NCBI RefSeq assembly: GCF_014697615.1
Contig: NZ_JACJSD010000010.1
Span: forward strand, 124,001-188,000
Length of the DNA stretch: 64,000 nucleotides
DNA from: Nostoc sp. FACHB-280
Lineage (GTDB): Bacteria > Cyanobacteriota > Cyanobacteriia > Cyanobacteriales > Nostocaceae
Direction of reading: 5' to 3'
Each line of letters begins with the position of its first letter. Within the stretch, counting starts at the first letter, position 1. Shown piece after piece: positions 1 to 10,482 of the stretch. The position numbers and the translations under genes are program-made. The notes beneath the pieces were generated by a model, which ran no database searches, was not told the DNA's origin, and worked only from the letters and a program-made list of their open reading frames with translations.

Positions 1-923
1 GTAAAGGTAGCTGCTTGTCCTGAACAATGGGGATGAGCCAAAATATCAGCAGCTTGTAATAAAGGTGCTAATTCATCATGCAAAACATGACCCAAAAAAC
101 AAATATTATCTGTTTGTTTGGTTTGGGCTAATTGTTGATAATGTGCAACTTCGCTTGGTTTACCACCAGCACAGGCAAACTGCACATTTGGCATTTGTTT
201 GGCAACATCAATTAAAATATCAATGCCTTTAAATTGTTGGAGCGCCCCGGCATAAACTACTAAATGCGATCGCTGATTTCTTAGTAGCTTATCTCGCCAC
301 GCGGTGGCTTTTTCGGGCTGTCTCTCCATAAATAAGCGGTTGAATCCATTATGGATTTTAATGAGTTTTTCCGGCGGCATTCCATGTTTAATCATGCTGT
401 CTCGGACTGTATCTGCCACTGTGACAGCCACTTGAAATAAGGGATGATTAACGATTTCTGGTTCAAATTGCTTATCTTCATGGTGGTGATGCTCATAAAT
501 TGCTGGCACACCATTTTTAATTGCCGCTTTGATAAAATTCCAATTCCAAGCATGAACAATTTTCGTCGTTGCTCGGATATGAAAGGGAAAATAATACTTG
601 GTGGCGATGGTTTTAGAATTAGTAAATTTATTTTTAAAATAGTCAACAGGCCAAGGCATTGGTAGCCTAGCTACTTTGAGTTTATCTTGCAAATTGTAAT
701 ATTTAACAACGCTTTCTGGCGGTTGTTCTGGTTGAAAAGGCTGCAATAAATGAACAGGATTCATTGCTGACAAGCCTCTTTGGGGATAAATTAAAACTGT
801 AGGACAACCTAAGTTTGCAGCTCCATTGGCAGCATTAGCCGCCTGCACATAATAAGCATCTGGTTTAGGCAGTTCTTCTGTGAGAAAGAAGTTATAGTTT
901 TTTTGTAAACTCTGGTTTGGCAT
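1..923 (-). CDS. GT4-type glycosyltransferase, C-terminus cut by the window edge
   Basis: The frame opens with ATG at 923 and stays open to base 1, giving about 307 residues with the C-terminus missing. Features of a GT-B retaining glycosyltransferase are visible: an N-terminal half with YVQAANAANGAANLG, a linker followed by VVYAGALQQFKGIDILIDVA, which is the start of a Glycos_transf_1 domain, and FLGHVLHDELAPLLQAADI near the edge. Such enzymes transfer sugars from nucleotide donors to growing glycans on the cytoplasmic membrane face. The ATG lies 5 bases after the stop of the ABC exporter gene upstream on the same strand, so the two are probably co-transcribed and translationally close. The donor and acceptor sugars cannot be read from the sequence. 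Confidence 0.85.
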   Translation of the reverse strand, partial: MPNQSLQKNYNFFLTEELPKPDAYYVQAANAANGAANLGCPTVLIYPQRGLSAMNPVHLLQPFQPEQPPESVVKYYNLQDKLKVARLPMPWPVDYFKNKFTNSKTIATKYYFPFHIRATTKIVHAWNWNFIKAAIKNGVPAIYEHHHHEDKQFEPEIVNHPLFQVAVTVADTVRDSMIKHGMPPEKLIKIHNGFNRLFMERQPEKATAWRDKLLRNQRSHLVVYAGALQQFKGIDILIDVAKQMPNVQFACAGGKPSEVAHYQQLAQTKQTDNICFLGHVLHDELAPLLQAADILAHPHCSGQAATF

Positions 924-928
924 AAAAT

Positions 929-3169
929 TTAAATTTTGTCTTCAAATTTTTGGAGTTTATCAAGCAGGTCAATGGCAGAACTATAAGCACTGGTAATAAA
1001 TTGATTTTGTTCTTCCGGGCTGTAAATTGTATTGTCAGACAGAGATTGCAAACTATTCAAAATAATATTTAAGCAGTCATGAAACTCAGAGAACATTAAA
1101 ATAAAGTGTTGATATTGATCATTGAGGTTTTGATTGGCTTCTGTGGACGGTAGAAATCGCCCTTGAATTTGCGTTTTCAAGACATCTTGAAAAATATCAA
1201 TGGTGGTGATAATTCTGAGAGCAGATTTATAAGATTCTTCGATTAATTCTTGCTGTTCTTGGACATTATCAATCAAATCATCTATGAGTAAACCCAACAC
1301 CCCAATCATCGAGTTGAGACGGGTACGAATTTCGTGAGAAATACGGGTTAAACTTTGATGTTGTTTTGTCTTATCATCTGGGCGATCGCCAAATTGCATC
1401 GCATACAGGCGAGAATAGTAACCACCTTTTTGTAAAAGTTCTTCGTGGGTTCCTACCTCCATAACTCGTCCTTGGTCGAGGACGGCGATTTGGTTGGCTT
1501 TTTGGACTGTGGAAAGGCGGTGGGCGATGACTAAGGTGGTGCGATCGCGGCTTAAATCATCCAATGCTTCTTGGACTAAGCGTTCGGAGACGGTATCTAA
1601 GGCGCTGGTGGCTTCATCTAAAATTAGAATTTCGGGATTTTGCAGTAAGGCGCGGGCGATGGCTAATCTTTGTCTTTGTCCCCCAGATAACATTACGCCG
1701 CGATCGCCAATTAAGGTTTCAAATCCTTGGGGTAATTTGCTGATAAACTCATAGGCATTCGCTCGCTTGGCGGCACTGATAATTTCATCTTCCGTGGCTT
1801 CTGTGCGTCCGTAGGCAATGTTATTTTTGATGGAATTATTAAACAGAAAGGTGTCTTGACTAACAATTCCCATCTTCTGGCGTACAGATGCAATATCAAA
1901 TTTTCGTAAATCTACGCCATCAAGGGTAATAGAGCCGGCGATCGGGTCATAAAATCGCGGTAACAGGTCGGCTACGGTTGATTTCCCAGCTCCAGAACCA
2001 CCCACTAACGCCAAAGTCGTACCACGGGGTAAAAACAAATCCACATCTCTGAGAACTAACTTCTCATGGCCAGGATAGGCAAAGGAAATGCAATTAAAAT
2101 GAATCCCTTCTTTTAACTGTGTATAGATAAGTTCACCTTGAGGCATAAAAGGTTTATTATCTAACCGCAAAAAGTCTGTAACAGCTTCAACACTAGCACT
2201 AGTGTTAGCAAAACTACTCCGCAGTCCGTTTAACTGTGAAATTAAGGGCAACAATCGCAACAGTATTAATAAATATGTGAGTAATACTGCCGAAAGTGAA
2301 GCAATTTGGTTAGCGAAAAAAGTTTTACTCAAAAATACAATCAAAATTAAGGCAGTAATTCCCATCACCTCACTCAACGGTGCGATGATTTCAGAATTAG
2401 CTTGAGATTGAAAATCGGCTTTTTCTCGTTCTCGAATTAATTTTTGGATTTTGCGATATTCTGTATTTTCATTACCTGTTGATTTCACTAACCGAATACC
2501 GTTCAAAGTCTCCAGCATTGCTATAGAATAAGCCTTCGACATTTCAGCTAGTTGCTTACCAAATTTTTTGGCGCGGCTAATGGCATACTGATTTACTAAA
2601 GTTACTAAAGATAGTAAAACTGTAGAAGCTAAGGTTAACTGCCAAGAAATTGATAGTAATAAGCCAATAAATACTAAAATTGTAATTGCTAAAGTAGCTA
2701 ATTTAAATGTATTACCAATCGCCGTTGCCGAGCGGCCAATTTCTCCGCCAAGACGGTTGATTAAATCACCCACTTTCATCTTGGCATAATAATCAATATC
2801 AATTTCTAGTAATAATTTTAATCCGGCTTCGCGCATGTCTGACATCAACATCCGCGTCAAAGAGTTAGAAACTAATGAACTGGTATAGGTTGCTAAATTC
2901 TTGCAAATAATTACTACAATAATTGCCCCAGCCATGACAACTATGCGGTAATTCTCTGGCACTCCATCAAAGGGAGTCATGATTTTTCTTAAAACTGCTG
3001 GGGCTTTCGTTAAATCAACATCCTGCCCGACAATTTTTAAAATCACCGGCACAATTAAAGCTGTGCTGACACCATTAAATAAAGCTCCAGAAAATCCCAA
3101 AAATATAGTCAGCAGAATTAAACCTGGATATGGCTTGGCAAATCTTAATAGTAACTGCTTGGTGGACAT
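929..3169 (-). CDS. ABC exporter (MsbA/HepA type, fused TMD-NBD) with HisKA-like C-terminal tail
   Basis: 746 residues. About 320 residues of transmembrane exporter domain are followed by a nucleotide-binding domain with Walker A GGSGAGKST (about 388-396), signature LSGGQRQR (about 491), Walker B ILILDEATSALD (about 510-522) and the H-loop AHRLS (about 547). Half-size exporters of this type flip lipid-linked glycans or export polysaccharide. Lying between glycosyltransferases, it probably exports their product. The usual family length is near 600; here about 145 extra residues follow the NBD. They begin with ISHEIRTRLNSMIG (His at about 612), which looks like the H-box of a histidine-kinase dimerisation helix, and a second weaker copy follows (about 690-746). 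No HATPase domain is present. The start at 3169 (MSTKQLLLRFAKPY) fits the family N-terminus. Confidence 0.9.
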   Translation of the reverse strand: MSTKQLLLRFAKPYPGLILLTIFLGFSGALFNGVSTALIVPVILKIVGQDVDLTKAPAVLRKIMTPFDGVPENYRIVVMAGAIIVVIICKNLATYTSSLVSNSLTRMLMSDMREAGLKLLLEIDIDYYAKMKVGDLINRLGGEIGRSATAIGNTFKLATLAITILVFIGLLLSISWQLTLASTVLLSLVTLVNQYAISRAKKFGKQLAEMSKAYSIAMLETLNGIRLVKSTGNENTEYRKIQKLIREREKADFQSQANSEIIAPLSEVMGITALILIVFLSKTFFANQIASLSAVLLTYLLILLRLLPLISQLNGLRSSFANTSASVEAVTDFLRLDNKPFMPQGELIYTQLKEGIHFNCISFAYPGHEKLVLRDVDLFLPRGTTLALVGGSGAGKSTVADLLPRFYDPIAGSITLDGVDLRKFDIASVRQKMGIVSQDTFLFNNSIKNNIAYGRTEATEDEIISAAKRANAYEFISKLPQGFETLIGDRGVMLSGGQRQRLAIARALLQNPEILILDEATSALDTVSERLVQEALDDLSRDRTTLVIAHRLSTVQKANQIAVLDQGRVMEVGTHEELLQKGGYYSRLYAMQFGDRPDDKTKQHQSLTRISHEIRTRLNSMIGVLGLLIDDLIDNVQEQQELIEESYKSALRIITTIDIFQDVLKTQIQGRFLPSTEANQNLNDQYQHFILMFSEFHDCLNIILNSLQSLSDNTIYSPEEQNQFITSAYSSAIDLLDKLQKFEDKI

Positions 3170-3461
3170 TGTAGATTTATCAAATTTTATATCTTCTCGA
3201 TAGGTAACAATTCAGAACTCAGAAATCAAAAGTCAGACTTAAAAACTATGTCAGCTTAACTAAGCCAAAGACTGAAAAGCATTTTACTAAATTTTCAACA
3301 TCTAACTTCTGAATTCTGGCTCCTCAATTCTGACCTCAATACAATATTATTCCTCAAGTAATTACCAAACCAGCTAATCTTGAAATAATTATTCTGCACT
3401 TGGCTTTTGCTATGAAAAATTATGTTAAGACGGGCATTAGCCTATCATTTAAAACTTCTAC

Positions 3462-4628
3462 TTACAACCGCGCAATTACTGACTCAAGGGTGGCTGCCAT
3501 CGCTTCAATGCTATATTTTTCTACACATCTTTGTCTGGCTTTTTTACCACGTTCATTGGCTGCATCTAAATCTTGAAAAATGATTTGAATTTGCTCTGCC
3601 AGTTGTTCAGGACAAGCAGGTTCCGCTAAATAACCTGTGTCGCCTAAAATTTCGGGAATATCACCTACCCTTGTGGATAATACAGGTTTAGCCATTGACA
3701 TTCCATCTGTGAGTTTGAGTGGGAATTGCGCTCGTGTTTCGGGGGTGTCTCTTTGGGGAACAACCACAACATGAGCCGCCGCCACCACATCAGGCATCAC
3801 ATCTGCGGGATAATTGGGTAATTTGATGATCCAATGTCCCCATTTTTGGCGGAGTTCTTCATCATAATTGTCATAGGGACTACCACCAACAATTACTAAT
3901 CTCAAGTCTGGTTGATTGAGTTTATCCAAAGCCATTAACACATCTTCTAAACCTTTATATGGTCTGGGTGCGCCAGGAAACATTAAGAGACGATAATCAG
4001 ATAAACCATAGCGATGCCTACTAGCTTCCGGCTGATATTTAGCCGGGTCAAATAAAACTGTATCTTTGCCATTAGGGACAGAAATACCCCCAAAACGTTT
4101 TTGTAAAAAGCTAGTATGTGTGGTGATGGCATCGGCACGCTTGACTAAACTTTCCATCCATTTCACATATAAAGGATGATGAGGAATTCTTAAAACTCCA
4201 TCTTTTTTTAAGATGTCTTTAGCTAACTGTTTAATGCTGGGTTTATAATGCCAATTATCACCACCAAACCAGCTAAGTTCCCAATCATCTATGTCTACAA
4301 TGACTGGCTTTTTACTGGATAATTTTTTAATAAGTGCTACCCCAAAGCTGGCTGGCTGTGGTTTAATTGCGTAGATAATATCGCCATCAATTAATTTTAA
4401 AATCTTGCCGATAGATTTGAAGAAACCTGGATAATTGCCACCTACTACAGTTTTTAATTTAGCTTCTGGGGGAATAGCACGATATAATTCTTTTTCAAAT
4501 AAGAAGCCGATAATTTCTACTTCACAACCTAATTGATTTAAGGCTTTTTCTAACAGCGAAGCTCGAATGAAACCATCATTAGTTGATAAGTTCCAAACGA
4601 GTATGGAAATTTTAGGTTTATTTTGCAT
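3462..4628 (-). CDS. GT4-family glycosyltransferase
   Basis: 388 residues with GT-B organisation. The N-terminal acceptor domain contains DIDDWELSWFGGDNW. The Glycos_transf_1 half contains MFPGAPRPYKGLEDVLMAL, VIVGGSPYDNYDEEL and the donor-binding EX7E-like stretch around RAQFPLKLTDGMSMAKPVL. Glycosyltransferases with this layout use nucleotide-sugar donors and act in the cytosol or at the inner membrane face. The gene follows the DXD glycosyltransferase by 27 bases on the same strand, so they form one transcription unit. The ABC exporter gene starts 292 bases further downstream. Probable role: exopolysaccharide or glycolipid assembly. The substrate is unknown. Confidence 0.85.
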   Translation of the reverse strand: MQNKPKISILVWNLSTNDGFIRASLLEKALNQLGCEVEIIGFLFEKELYRAIPPEAKLKTVVGGNYPGFFKSIGKILKLIDGDIIYAIKPQPASFGVALIKKLSSKKPVIVDIDDWELSWFGGDNWHYKPSIKQLAKDILKKDGVLRIPHHPLYVKWMESLVKRADAITTHTSFLQKRFGGISVPNGKDTVLFDPAKYQPEASRHRYGLSDYRLLMFPGAPRPYKGLEDVLMALDKLNQPDLRLVIVGGSPYDNYDEELRQKWGHWIIKLPNYPADVMPDVVAAAHVVVVPQRDTPETRAQFPLKLTDGMSMAKPVLSTRVGDIPEILGDTGYLAEPACPEQLAEQIQIIFQDLDAANERGKKARQRCVEKYSIEAMAATLESVIARL

Positions 4629-4655
4629 CCTTAATAATATTCCTTGAATAATAAA

Positions 4656-5495
4656 TTATTTCTGCCGCCAGGGGTTTTTAACTTGATCTGGCAAAAATAA
4701 CTGCGCAAGTTTATCAAATATTCTCGTATATAAGGAACGAGTAATATTTTTAGCGTACTGGGGTCGATAAGGATAGGTACAATGCAATACTTTAATTTCT
4801 TGATCAATTTTGTACGCATCTTTCCATTTACTCAAGAAATTGTAAGTAGGTGGTAGGACTTTCATGCGAGGTTTCACTGTAGCGATCGCCGCCGCAAAAG
4901 CTCCTTGATCTCGCAACAATAACTTATCTTGATTTTCGGTAATAATTGCAAAATATCTTTGAAATTCACTAAAGAGTTTTTGGGTATCTGCGGTTTTGCG
5001 GAAAGCGATTAAGCCGCTATTATACTGAATATCGGTTTCTTGGACTGGTAAGCCGACAGATTGTAGTGTTGATAAAACTTTATCTAAGTTTTCTTGTTGG
5101 CTACCTCGCAGTAAATTGGTAGCTTTTGATATCTCTGGCTGGACATCTTCTGTTAGCAATAAATCAAATTCATCCAACGCTGCAAACACATCATTGATAT
5201 CAGTTAATAGGCAAATATCAGAGTCTAGAAAAATGGTTTTATCAAACTCCGAGGCTTCATATAAAGATATTTTAGCCAGCCTTGAAGCTAGAACTGGATT
5301 TTCATGTTTTGGTGCTGGTTTGAGAATTACATTTTTAAAGACTTTTAAAAATGGATATAAAATAGGTGGAACTTGATCAATTAAAACAATGATTGGTTCA
5401 TTATGAAACTTGCGGATTGCGGCTAAAAAGTGGATACAGTCTTGAAAAGAATACAATCCGGTTAAGATAGTAATGAATCCTCTCGTTTCTTTCAT
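4656..5495 (-). CDS. DXD-containing (GT8-like, GT-A fold) glycosyltransferase
   Basis: 279 residues. The segment KTIFLDSDICLLTDINDVF has the Asp-Ser-Asp metal-binding motif (residues about 91-93) in the setting typical of glycogenin/GT8-like enzymes. Downstream are RDQGAFAAAI and a late HCTYPYRPQY stretch that could hold the metal-binding His. It is the first gene of the visible minus-strand glycosylation cluster. The assignment to GT8 rather than a related GT-A family is by motif only. The N-terminus MKETRGFITILTGLYSF is a plausible first beta strand, with no signal peptide. Confidence 0.7.
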   Translation of the reverse strand: MKETRGFITILTGLYSFQDCIHFLAAIRKFHNEPIIVLIDQVPPILYPFLKVFKNVILKPAPKHENPVLASRLAKISLYEASEFDKTIFLDSDICLLTDINDVFAALDEFDLLLTEDVQPEISKATNLLRGSQQENLDKVLSTLQSVGLPVQETDIQYNSGLIAFRKTADTQKLFSEFQRYFAIITENQDKLLLRDQGAFAAAIATVKPRMKVLPPTYNFLSKWKDAYKIDQEIKVLHCTYPYRPQYAKNITRSLYTRIFDKLAQLFLPDQVKNPWRQK

Positions 5496-5796
5496 AAATT
5501 TAATTATTAACCATATTTATTAACATCAATTATGACTTTGATATGAGGTCAAAAGCCTTGACTGTTGATGAGATTTTACCGTGTCTTGCCAAGCAAATAT
5601 ATAAACTAAAGTAGTCAACTCAAGTTTAGCGGCTATAGCAATTGTCAATATGTAATTGATTATGTTGTAGGGTTATTAATTTTTTCAAACAATACAAGTG
5701 TGCTTATATGATGGTGAATTTTGCTATCTAACACATCATAATGCACAAGGTAGGAATGAGCGATGCTACGAATACTGATGAATTGTAAATTCTGTC
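5496..5796. other. Intergenic spacer, no gene seen
   Basis: AT-rich spacer between the glycosylation cluster and the 75-residue protein gene. It should carry the promoter of the glycosylation cluster on the minus strand, but I could not pick a convincing -35/-10 pair. No hairpin or repeat stands out. Confidence 0.5.
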
Positions 5797-6024
5797 TTAC
5801 CAGTCAATTAATTTTAACTGCCCTGTTTGAATCTGATCTAAGATGCGGTTAATTTGGCGGCGCACTCTATCGCTGATTTGACCATTAGCAAACACTTGGG
5901 AAAGCAGTAAAGCATGGTCTTGACGACTCAGTTTTCCGGATGAAATGATTTTATCTACGATTTTTTTAATAGCAATTTCTGATTGACTATCAACACTGAT
6001 GTAGATAGACGGGCGATCGCTCAT
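5797..6024 (-). CDS. Small conserved-type cyanobacterial protein, 75 aa, function unknown
   Basis: The frame is open up to an ATG at 6045 (82 aa), but the ATG at 6024 is preceded by AGGAGAAATA with ideal spacing. The start is therefore placed at 6024, giving MSDRPSIYISVDSQSE. The protein is soluble and largely helical. The C-terminus (RRQINRILDQIQTGQLKLID) matches a pattern I recall from a group of small cyanobacterial proteins, possibly including the C-terminal part of PatU-like proteins; that link is from memory and weak. The codon after the ATG is part of a HIP1 octamer (GCGATCGC). It is monocistronic, with 366 bases to the divergent gloB. Confidence 0.7.
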   Translation of the reverse strand: MSDRPSIYISVDSQSEIAIKKIVDKIISSGKLSRQDHALLLSQVFANGQISDRVRRQINRILDQIQTGQLKLIDW

Positions 6025-6390
6025 TATTTCTCCTGCAAAATGCAAAAACTACGTACATATTTGTTCACCGAAGTATAGGTAAATGCACCCCAGCTCAAGA
6101 TTAATTTCGGTAGTCAATAGCAAATATGTACACCCATTGATAACAGTCTTTTTAGCGATTTTTCAACTAAAAAGAACAGAACAAATCTAACTTCGGACTT
6201 ACTGATACTCCCAGAGGATTTTTACTGATAAAAATAACAGTTTTTTTGGTGTTTTTACAATGTTTTCAGTATAAGCACGGTTGTAGCTGAATATAGCTTA
6301 TGCAACTTAACCGCTAGAATAAGTAAAATCAAAAGGTTACAGTATCTCAAAAATTACCAAGAATTAATTATTTTAGGAAGTTAAGAGGAA
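6025..6390. other. Divergent spacer between the 75-aa gene and gloB
   Basis: AT-rich region that must contain promoters for both flanking genes. A possible weak promoter for gloB is TTGGTG (about 6247) with TATAAG 18 bases later, but neither hexamer is compelling. The ribosome-binding site AAGAGGAA lies directly before the gloB ATG. No other structure is seen. Confidence 0.35.
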
Positions 6391-7164
6391 ATGCGGGTAT
6401 TCCGTCTTGAAGCACTCTCAGATAACTACATATTCTTACTGCACAATAGTCAGCAAAATATTGCCGCAGTTGTCGATCCAGCTGAGTCCGAACCGGTGCT
6501 GCACAAACTGGCAGAACTGAATGCTGAGTTAGTCGCCATTTTCAACACTCACCATCATCATGACCATGTAGGGGGCAATCAGCAATTAATGCAAAGCTTC
6601 CCCAAACTCACAGTCTACGGCGGGGCTGAGGATAAAGGGAGAATTCCGGGACAGCAGGTATTTCTACAACAAGGCGATCGCGTTTTGTTTGGCGATCGCT
6701 CTGCTGAAGTCATCTTCGTTCCTGGCCATACTCGCGCCCATATTGCTTATTACTTTCCACCCCAGACAGCAGAAGAACCGGGAGAATTATTCTGTGGGGA
6801 TACTTTATTTGCAGGTGGTTGTGGTCGCTTATTTGAAGGCACACCTACACAAATGGTCTCATCCCTAGAGAAACTCCGTTCTCTCCCTGATAACACTCAT
6901 GTCTGGTGCGCCCACGAATATACCTTAAAAAATTTACAATTTGCCCTGACTGTAGATAGTGATAACACTGACTTACAACAACGCTACGCAGAAGTAAAAA
7001 CCTTTCGCAATCAAGGTAAAGCTACTGTCCCCTCTTTGCTGGGAGTCGAAAAACTAACTAATCCATTTTTGCGTTGGGAACAACCATCCCTACAAGCAGC
7101 GGCCAAAAGTAATGATGCAGTGCAAACATTCGCCCGCATTCGCGGAATGAAAGATAGATTTTAG
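6391..7164 (+). CDS. gloB: Hydroxyacylglutathione hydrolase (glyoxalase II)
   Basis: 257 residues, the standard length. It is a metallo-beta-lactamase fold with the binuclear metal motif THHHHDH (H54, H56, D58, H59), then [15 protein letters not shown] supplying the next His, and [17 protein letters not shown] with the bridging Asp. A further ligand lies in [11 protein letters not shown]. GloB hydrolyses S-lactoylglutathione to D-lactate and glutathione in the cytosol, the second step of methylglyoxal detoxification. The start at 6391 has AGAGGA immediately upstream. The gene is convergent with secA. Confidence 0.95.
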   Translation: MRVFRLEALSDNYIFLLHNSQQNIAAVVDPAESEPVLHKLAELNAELVAIFNTHHHHDHVGGNQQLMQSFPKLTVYGGAEDKGRIPGQQVFLQQGDRVLFGDRSAEVIFVPGHTRAHIAYYFPPQTAEEPGELFCGDTLFAGGCGRLFEGTPTQMVSSLEKLRSLPDNTHVWCAHEYTLKNLQFALTVDSDNTDLQQRYAEVKTFRNQGKATVPSLLGVEKLTNPFLRWEQPSLQAAAKSNDAVQTFARIRGMKDRF

Positions 7165-7187
7165 TTAATGCTCATCAGTTATTGACC

Positions 7188-7226
7188 TTCCTCCCTCCAA
7201 CTAGTCAGGAAGTAGGGAGGGAGAGG
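7188..7226. terminator. Hairpin between convergent gloB and secA
   Basis: CTCCCTCC at 7191-7198 pairs with GGAGGGAG at 7216-7223, giving an 8-bp GC-rich stem with a 17-base loop. It sits between the 3' ends of two convergent genes, so it may act in both directions. There is no clear T-run, so intrinsic terminator activity is uncertain. Confidence 0.35.
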
Positions 7227-7255
7227 TTGATTGAACTCAGGTTTTTAGTTGATGA

Positions 7256-10051
7256 TCACACCATTTCCGATGATGTTTGCACCACAGGCTGCGGTTGGGG
7301 TTGGAACATGAACAAAGAGTAAACTACATCTCGGCGGATGTTGACCATCATGTCGAGGAATAGTTCATAACCTTCGCTCTTATATTCAATTAGTGGGTCT
7401 TTTTGACCGTAACCACGCAAACCTACAGACTCACGCAAAGCATCCATTTGTTGCAGGTGTTCGCGCCACAAGGTATCAATGCGCTGCAAGATGAAGAAAC
7501 GTTCGGCTTGGCGCATTAGTCCTGGTTGCACTTGGTCAATTTGCGCTTCTTTCATATCGTAAGCAATTCGCACTTGTTCGTGGAGGAATGCTTTAATTTC
7601 GGTGACAGACATATCCTCTAGCTGACTTGCTTGCATATCTGAGAGCAAGTAGACGAATTCTTTGACTTTCTCAACCAGCTTGTCTAATTCCCATTCTTCT
7701 GAGGGCAAATCTGGGTTGATGTAGTAGTCAACGATGTCGTCCATCGTTTTTTCAGCGTATTTGATGACTTGTTCTTTTAAGTCTTGCCCTTCTAATACCC
7801 GACGACGTTCGGCGTAGATGGCGCGACGTTGGTTGTTCATTACCTCGTCGTATTCAAATACTTGTTTACGGATGTCGTAGTAGTAGGTTTCGACTTTTTT
7901 CTGTGCGCCTTCTAAGCTGCGAGTCAGCATTCCTGACTCAATTGGCATGTCTTCTTCGACTTGGAAGGCATTCATTAAACCAGCAACGCGATCGCCACCA
8001 AAAATCCGCAACAAGTTATCCTCTAAACTGAGGAAAAATCTGGTGGAACCAGGGTCGCCTTGTCGTCCGGCGCGTCCCCTCAACTGGTTGTCAATGCGGC
8101 GTGACTCGTGGCGTTCTGTACCTATTACGTGCAGACCACCGATTTCGACGACGTTATTGTGTTCGCTGTCTGTGAACTGTTCGTACTCGTGCTTAATGCG
8201 GTTGTATGCTTCGCGCAACTTCTGAATTACTGGGTCAGAGGTGGGGGCTTTTTCGGCAGCTACCGCCACCTTATCTTCCGCCTCTAGTTCTGGTAAACTG
8301 CGATCGCCATATTCTCTGACTGCAACATCCACCGCTTCTTTCAGTAGTTTTTCGGTTTCTTTAGAAAGTTGGGTGGGGAAGATTTCTGGTGAAGCTTTCC
8401 AAGTTTTGACTTTTTTACCAGGGGCAAAACCTTGACCACCGCCATGTCCACCGGGTAGACTACCACTCGCCCTTTGCACACCAAACACATCTTCGTCTTC
8501 TGGTTGGACGATGCGTGGCATAAAATATTCCCGCAATTTCAACCGCGCCATGTATTCGGAGTTACCACCGAGGATGATGTCTGTACCGCGACCCGCCATG
8601 TTGGTTGCAATGGTGACAGCACCTCTGCGTCCTGCTTGAGCGACAATTTCCGCTTCCCGTTCTACGTTTTCGGGGCGGGCGTTGAGTAATTCGTGGGGAA
8701 TACCAGCTTGTTTGAGGAGTTGGCTGAGATATTCTGATTTTTCGACACTAGTGGTTCCTACGAGTACCGGGCGACCAAGTTCGTGCATTTCGGCACATTC
8801 TCTAGCGATCGCTGTCCATTTACCTGCCTCTGTCTTAAACACCAAATCCGACAAATCTTCCCGTTTTCTGATGCGGTTAGTCGGAATGATACTTACTTCT
8901 AGTTTGTAAATTTTTTCAAACTCCGCTTCTTCTGTCTTGGCTGTTCCGGTCATCCCGCCTAATTTGGGATACAGCAAGAACAGGTTTTGATAGGTAATTG
9001 TGGCTAGAGTTTGAGTTTCCGGCTGAATTTCTACGTGTTCTTTGGCTTCAATGGCTTGGTGTAGACCATCACTCCAGCGCCGTCCCGGTAATACCCGTCC
9101 AGTAAATTCGTCTACAATGACGACCTCACCATTTCGAACGATGTAATTGACATCCTTTAAGAACAATTCTTTGGCTTTAATGGCGTTAAATACAAAGTGC
9201 GCCCAAGGATCTTCCGGGTCAAATAAATCTGTGACACCTAATAGTTGTTCTGCTTCTGCAAAGCCTTCATCAGTCAACAACACGTTACGAGCTTTTTCAT
9301 CTACCTCGTAATGGTCATCTTTTCTCAGCGTCAGGGCAATTTCCGCCGCTTGTAAATATTTTTCTGTCGGTCTTTCTACCTGACCAGAAATAATCAATGG
9401 TGTGCGGGCTTCATCAATTAAAATTGAGTCTACTTCGTCGATGACACAATAGTTAAACGGACGTTGCACCACATCAGCCATTGAAGTAGCCATGTTGTCG
9501 CGCAGGTAGTCAAAGCCGACTTCACTATTGGTAACGTAAGTAATATCACATTCGTAGTTTTTCTGGCGCTCGCTGGGGTTCATGGTCGCCTGAATTAGTC
9601 CCACACTCAAGCCGAGGAAGCGATGCACCTGTCCCATCCACTCCGCGTCCCGGCGAGCTAGGTAGTCGTTGACAGTAACGACGTGGACACCCTTACCAGT
9701 GAGAGCATTTAAATAACTAGGCAAGGTTGCTACCAGGGTTTTGCCTTCCCCAGTTTTCATTTCCGCAATTTGCCCAGAGTGCAGGATGATACCGCCCAAC
9801 ATCTGGACATCAAAGTGTCGCAACCCTAAGACTCGCCGTCCTGCTTCTCTCACCACGGCAAATGCTTCTGGCAGAATATCATCCAGAGTTTCGCCTTTAG
9901 CAAGACGCTGTTTGAATTCTCCGGTTTTACCTTTTAATTCATCATCAGAGAGAGCTTTAATTTCTTCCTCTAAGAGATTAATTTCCGTGATGTAAGGTTG
10001 GTATTTTTTCAGTTTACGAGCGTTGGGATCGCCCAACAGGAGTTTTAACAT
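7256..10051 (-). CDS. secA: Preprotein translocase subunit SecA
   Basis: 931 residues, typical of cyanobacterial and plastid SecA1. Visible motifs are Walker [11 protein letters not shown], the DEAD-box-like [31 protein letters not shown], the motif V/VI stretch NMAGRGTDI ... [14 protein letters not shown], and the helical scaffold and wing domains. SecA is the ATPase motor that pushes unfolded preproteins through SecYEG in the plasma and thylakoid membranes. About 110 residues lie between [11 protein letters not shown] and the conserved [15 protein letters not shown], a long insertion seen in the cyanobacterial type. The C-terminus ends in a short Gln/Pro segment and lacks the zinc-binding Cys motif of E. 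coli SecA. Confidence 0.98.
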   Translation of the reverse strand: MLKLLLGDPNARKLKKYQPYITEINLLEEEIKALSDDELKGKTGEFKQRLAKGETLDDILPEAFAVVREAGRRVLGLRHFDVQMLGGIILHSGQIAEMKTGEGKTLVATLPSYLNALTGKGVHVVTVNDYLARRDAEWMGQVHRFLGLSVGLIQATMNPSERQKNYECDITYVTNSEVGFDYLRDNMATSMADVVQRPFNYCVIDEVDSILIDEARTPLIISGQVERPTEKYLQAAEIALTLRKDDHYEVDEKARNVLLTDEGFAEAEQLLGVTDLFDPEDPWAHFVFNAIKAKELFLKDVNYIVRNGEVVIVDEFTGRVLPGRRWSDGLHQAIEAKEHVEIQPETQTLATITYQNLFLLYPKLGGMTGTAKTEEAEFEKIYKLEVSIIPTNRIRKREDLSDLVFKTEAGKWTAIARECAEMHELGRPVLVGTTSVEKSEYLSQLLKQAGIPHELLNARPENVEREAEIVAQAGRRGAVTIATNMAGRGTDIILGGNSEYMARLKLREYFMPRIVQPEDEDVFGVQRASGSLPGGHGGGQGFAPGKKVKTWKASPEIFPTQLSKETEKLLKEAVDVAVREYGDRSLPELEAEDKVAVAAEKAPTSDPVIQKLREAYNRIKHEYEQFTDSEHNNVVEIGGLHVIGTERHESRRIDNQLRGRAGRQGDPGSTRFFLSLEDNLLRIFGGDRVAGLMNAFQVEEDMPIESGMLTRSLEGAQKKVETYYYDIRKQVFEYDEVMNNQRRAIYAERRRVLEGQDLKEQVIKYAEKTMDDIVDYYINPDLPSEEWELDKLVEKVKEFVYLLSDMQASQLEDMSVTEIKAFLHEQVRIAYDMKEAQIDQVQPGLMRQAERFFILQRIDTLWREHLQQMDALRESVGLRGYGQKDPLIEYKSEGYELFLDMMVNIRRDVVYSLFMFQPQPQPVVQTSSEMV

Positions 10052-10482
10052 GGCGGTTATGGAACTAAATCAAGGGGGATGGGAAATATAGCTTTGGTAT
10101 TGATTATAAGAATTTAACCTAACCCAGCTTTTTTAGTAGGAGATGGGTAGGAAATGAAAATTCACTCAAGAACACAAAAACGTAGATGAAATAAATCTAC
10201 TAAAAGATTTGCTTTTATTTTACGTTTGATATCGAAACTCTATTAATACTATCATTTTGCCCGAAACTGAAGCAGTGAACCCCGATCATGCTGGAGTAGC
10301 GATGCCCGATTAACAGAAGGCAGGAGGCAGAAGGCACTCCGGCAAAGCCAGAGAAGTCAAAAGTAAAAAACCAAAAGTCAAAAGTATTCTTGATTTTTGC
10401 CTTTTAACTTTTGCCTTTTGACTTACCGCTACGCGGTTGAGGCAGGAGTTATAAGGATGAAATTTTATACTTTCACACTATA
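10052..10482. repeat. Spacer with AAAAGTCA-type repeats and an inverted repeat
   Basis: 431-base gap upstream of secA and downstream of nnrDE (both minus strand). From about 10355 to 10425 it has several copies of CAAAAGT/AAAAGTCA followed by the reverse-complement series (CTTTTAACTTTTGCCTTTTGACTT). The transcript could therefore fold into a long AT-rich hairpin. A short palindrome CCGCTACGCGG follows at about 10426. These are dispersed repeats of Nostoc type. The secA promoter should lie between about 10060 and 10250. Confidence 0.6.
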
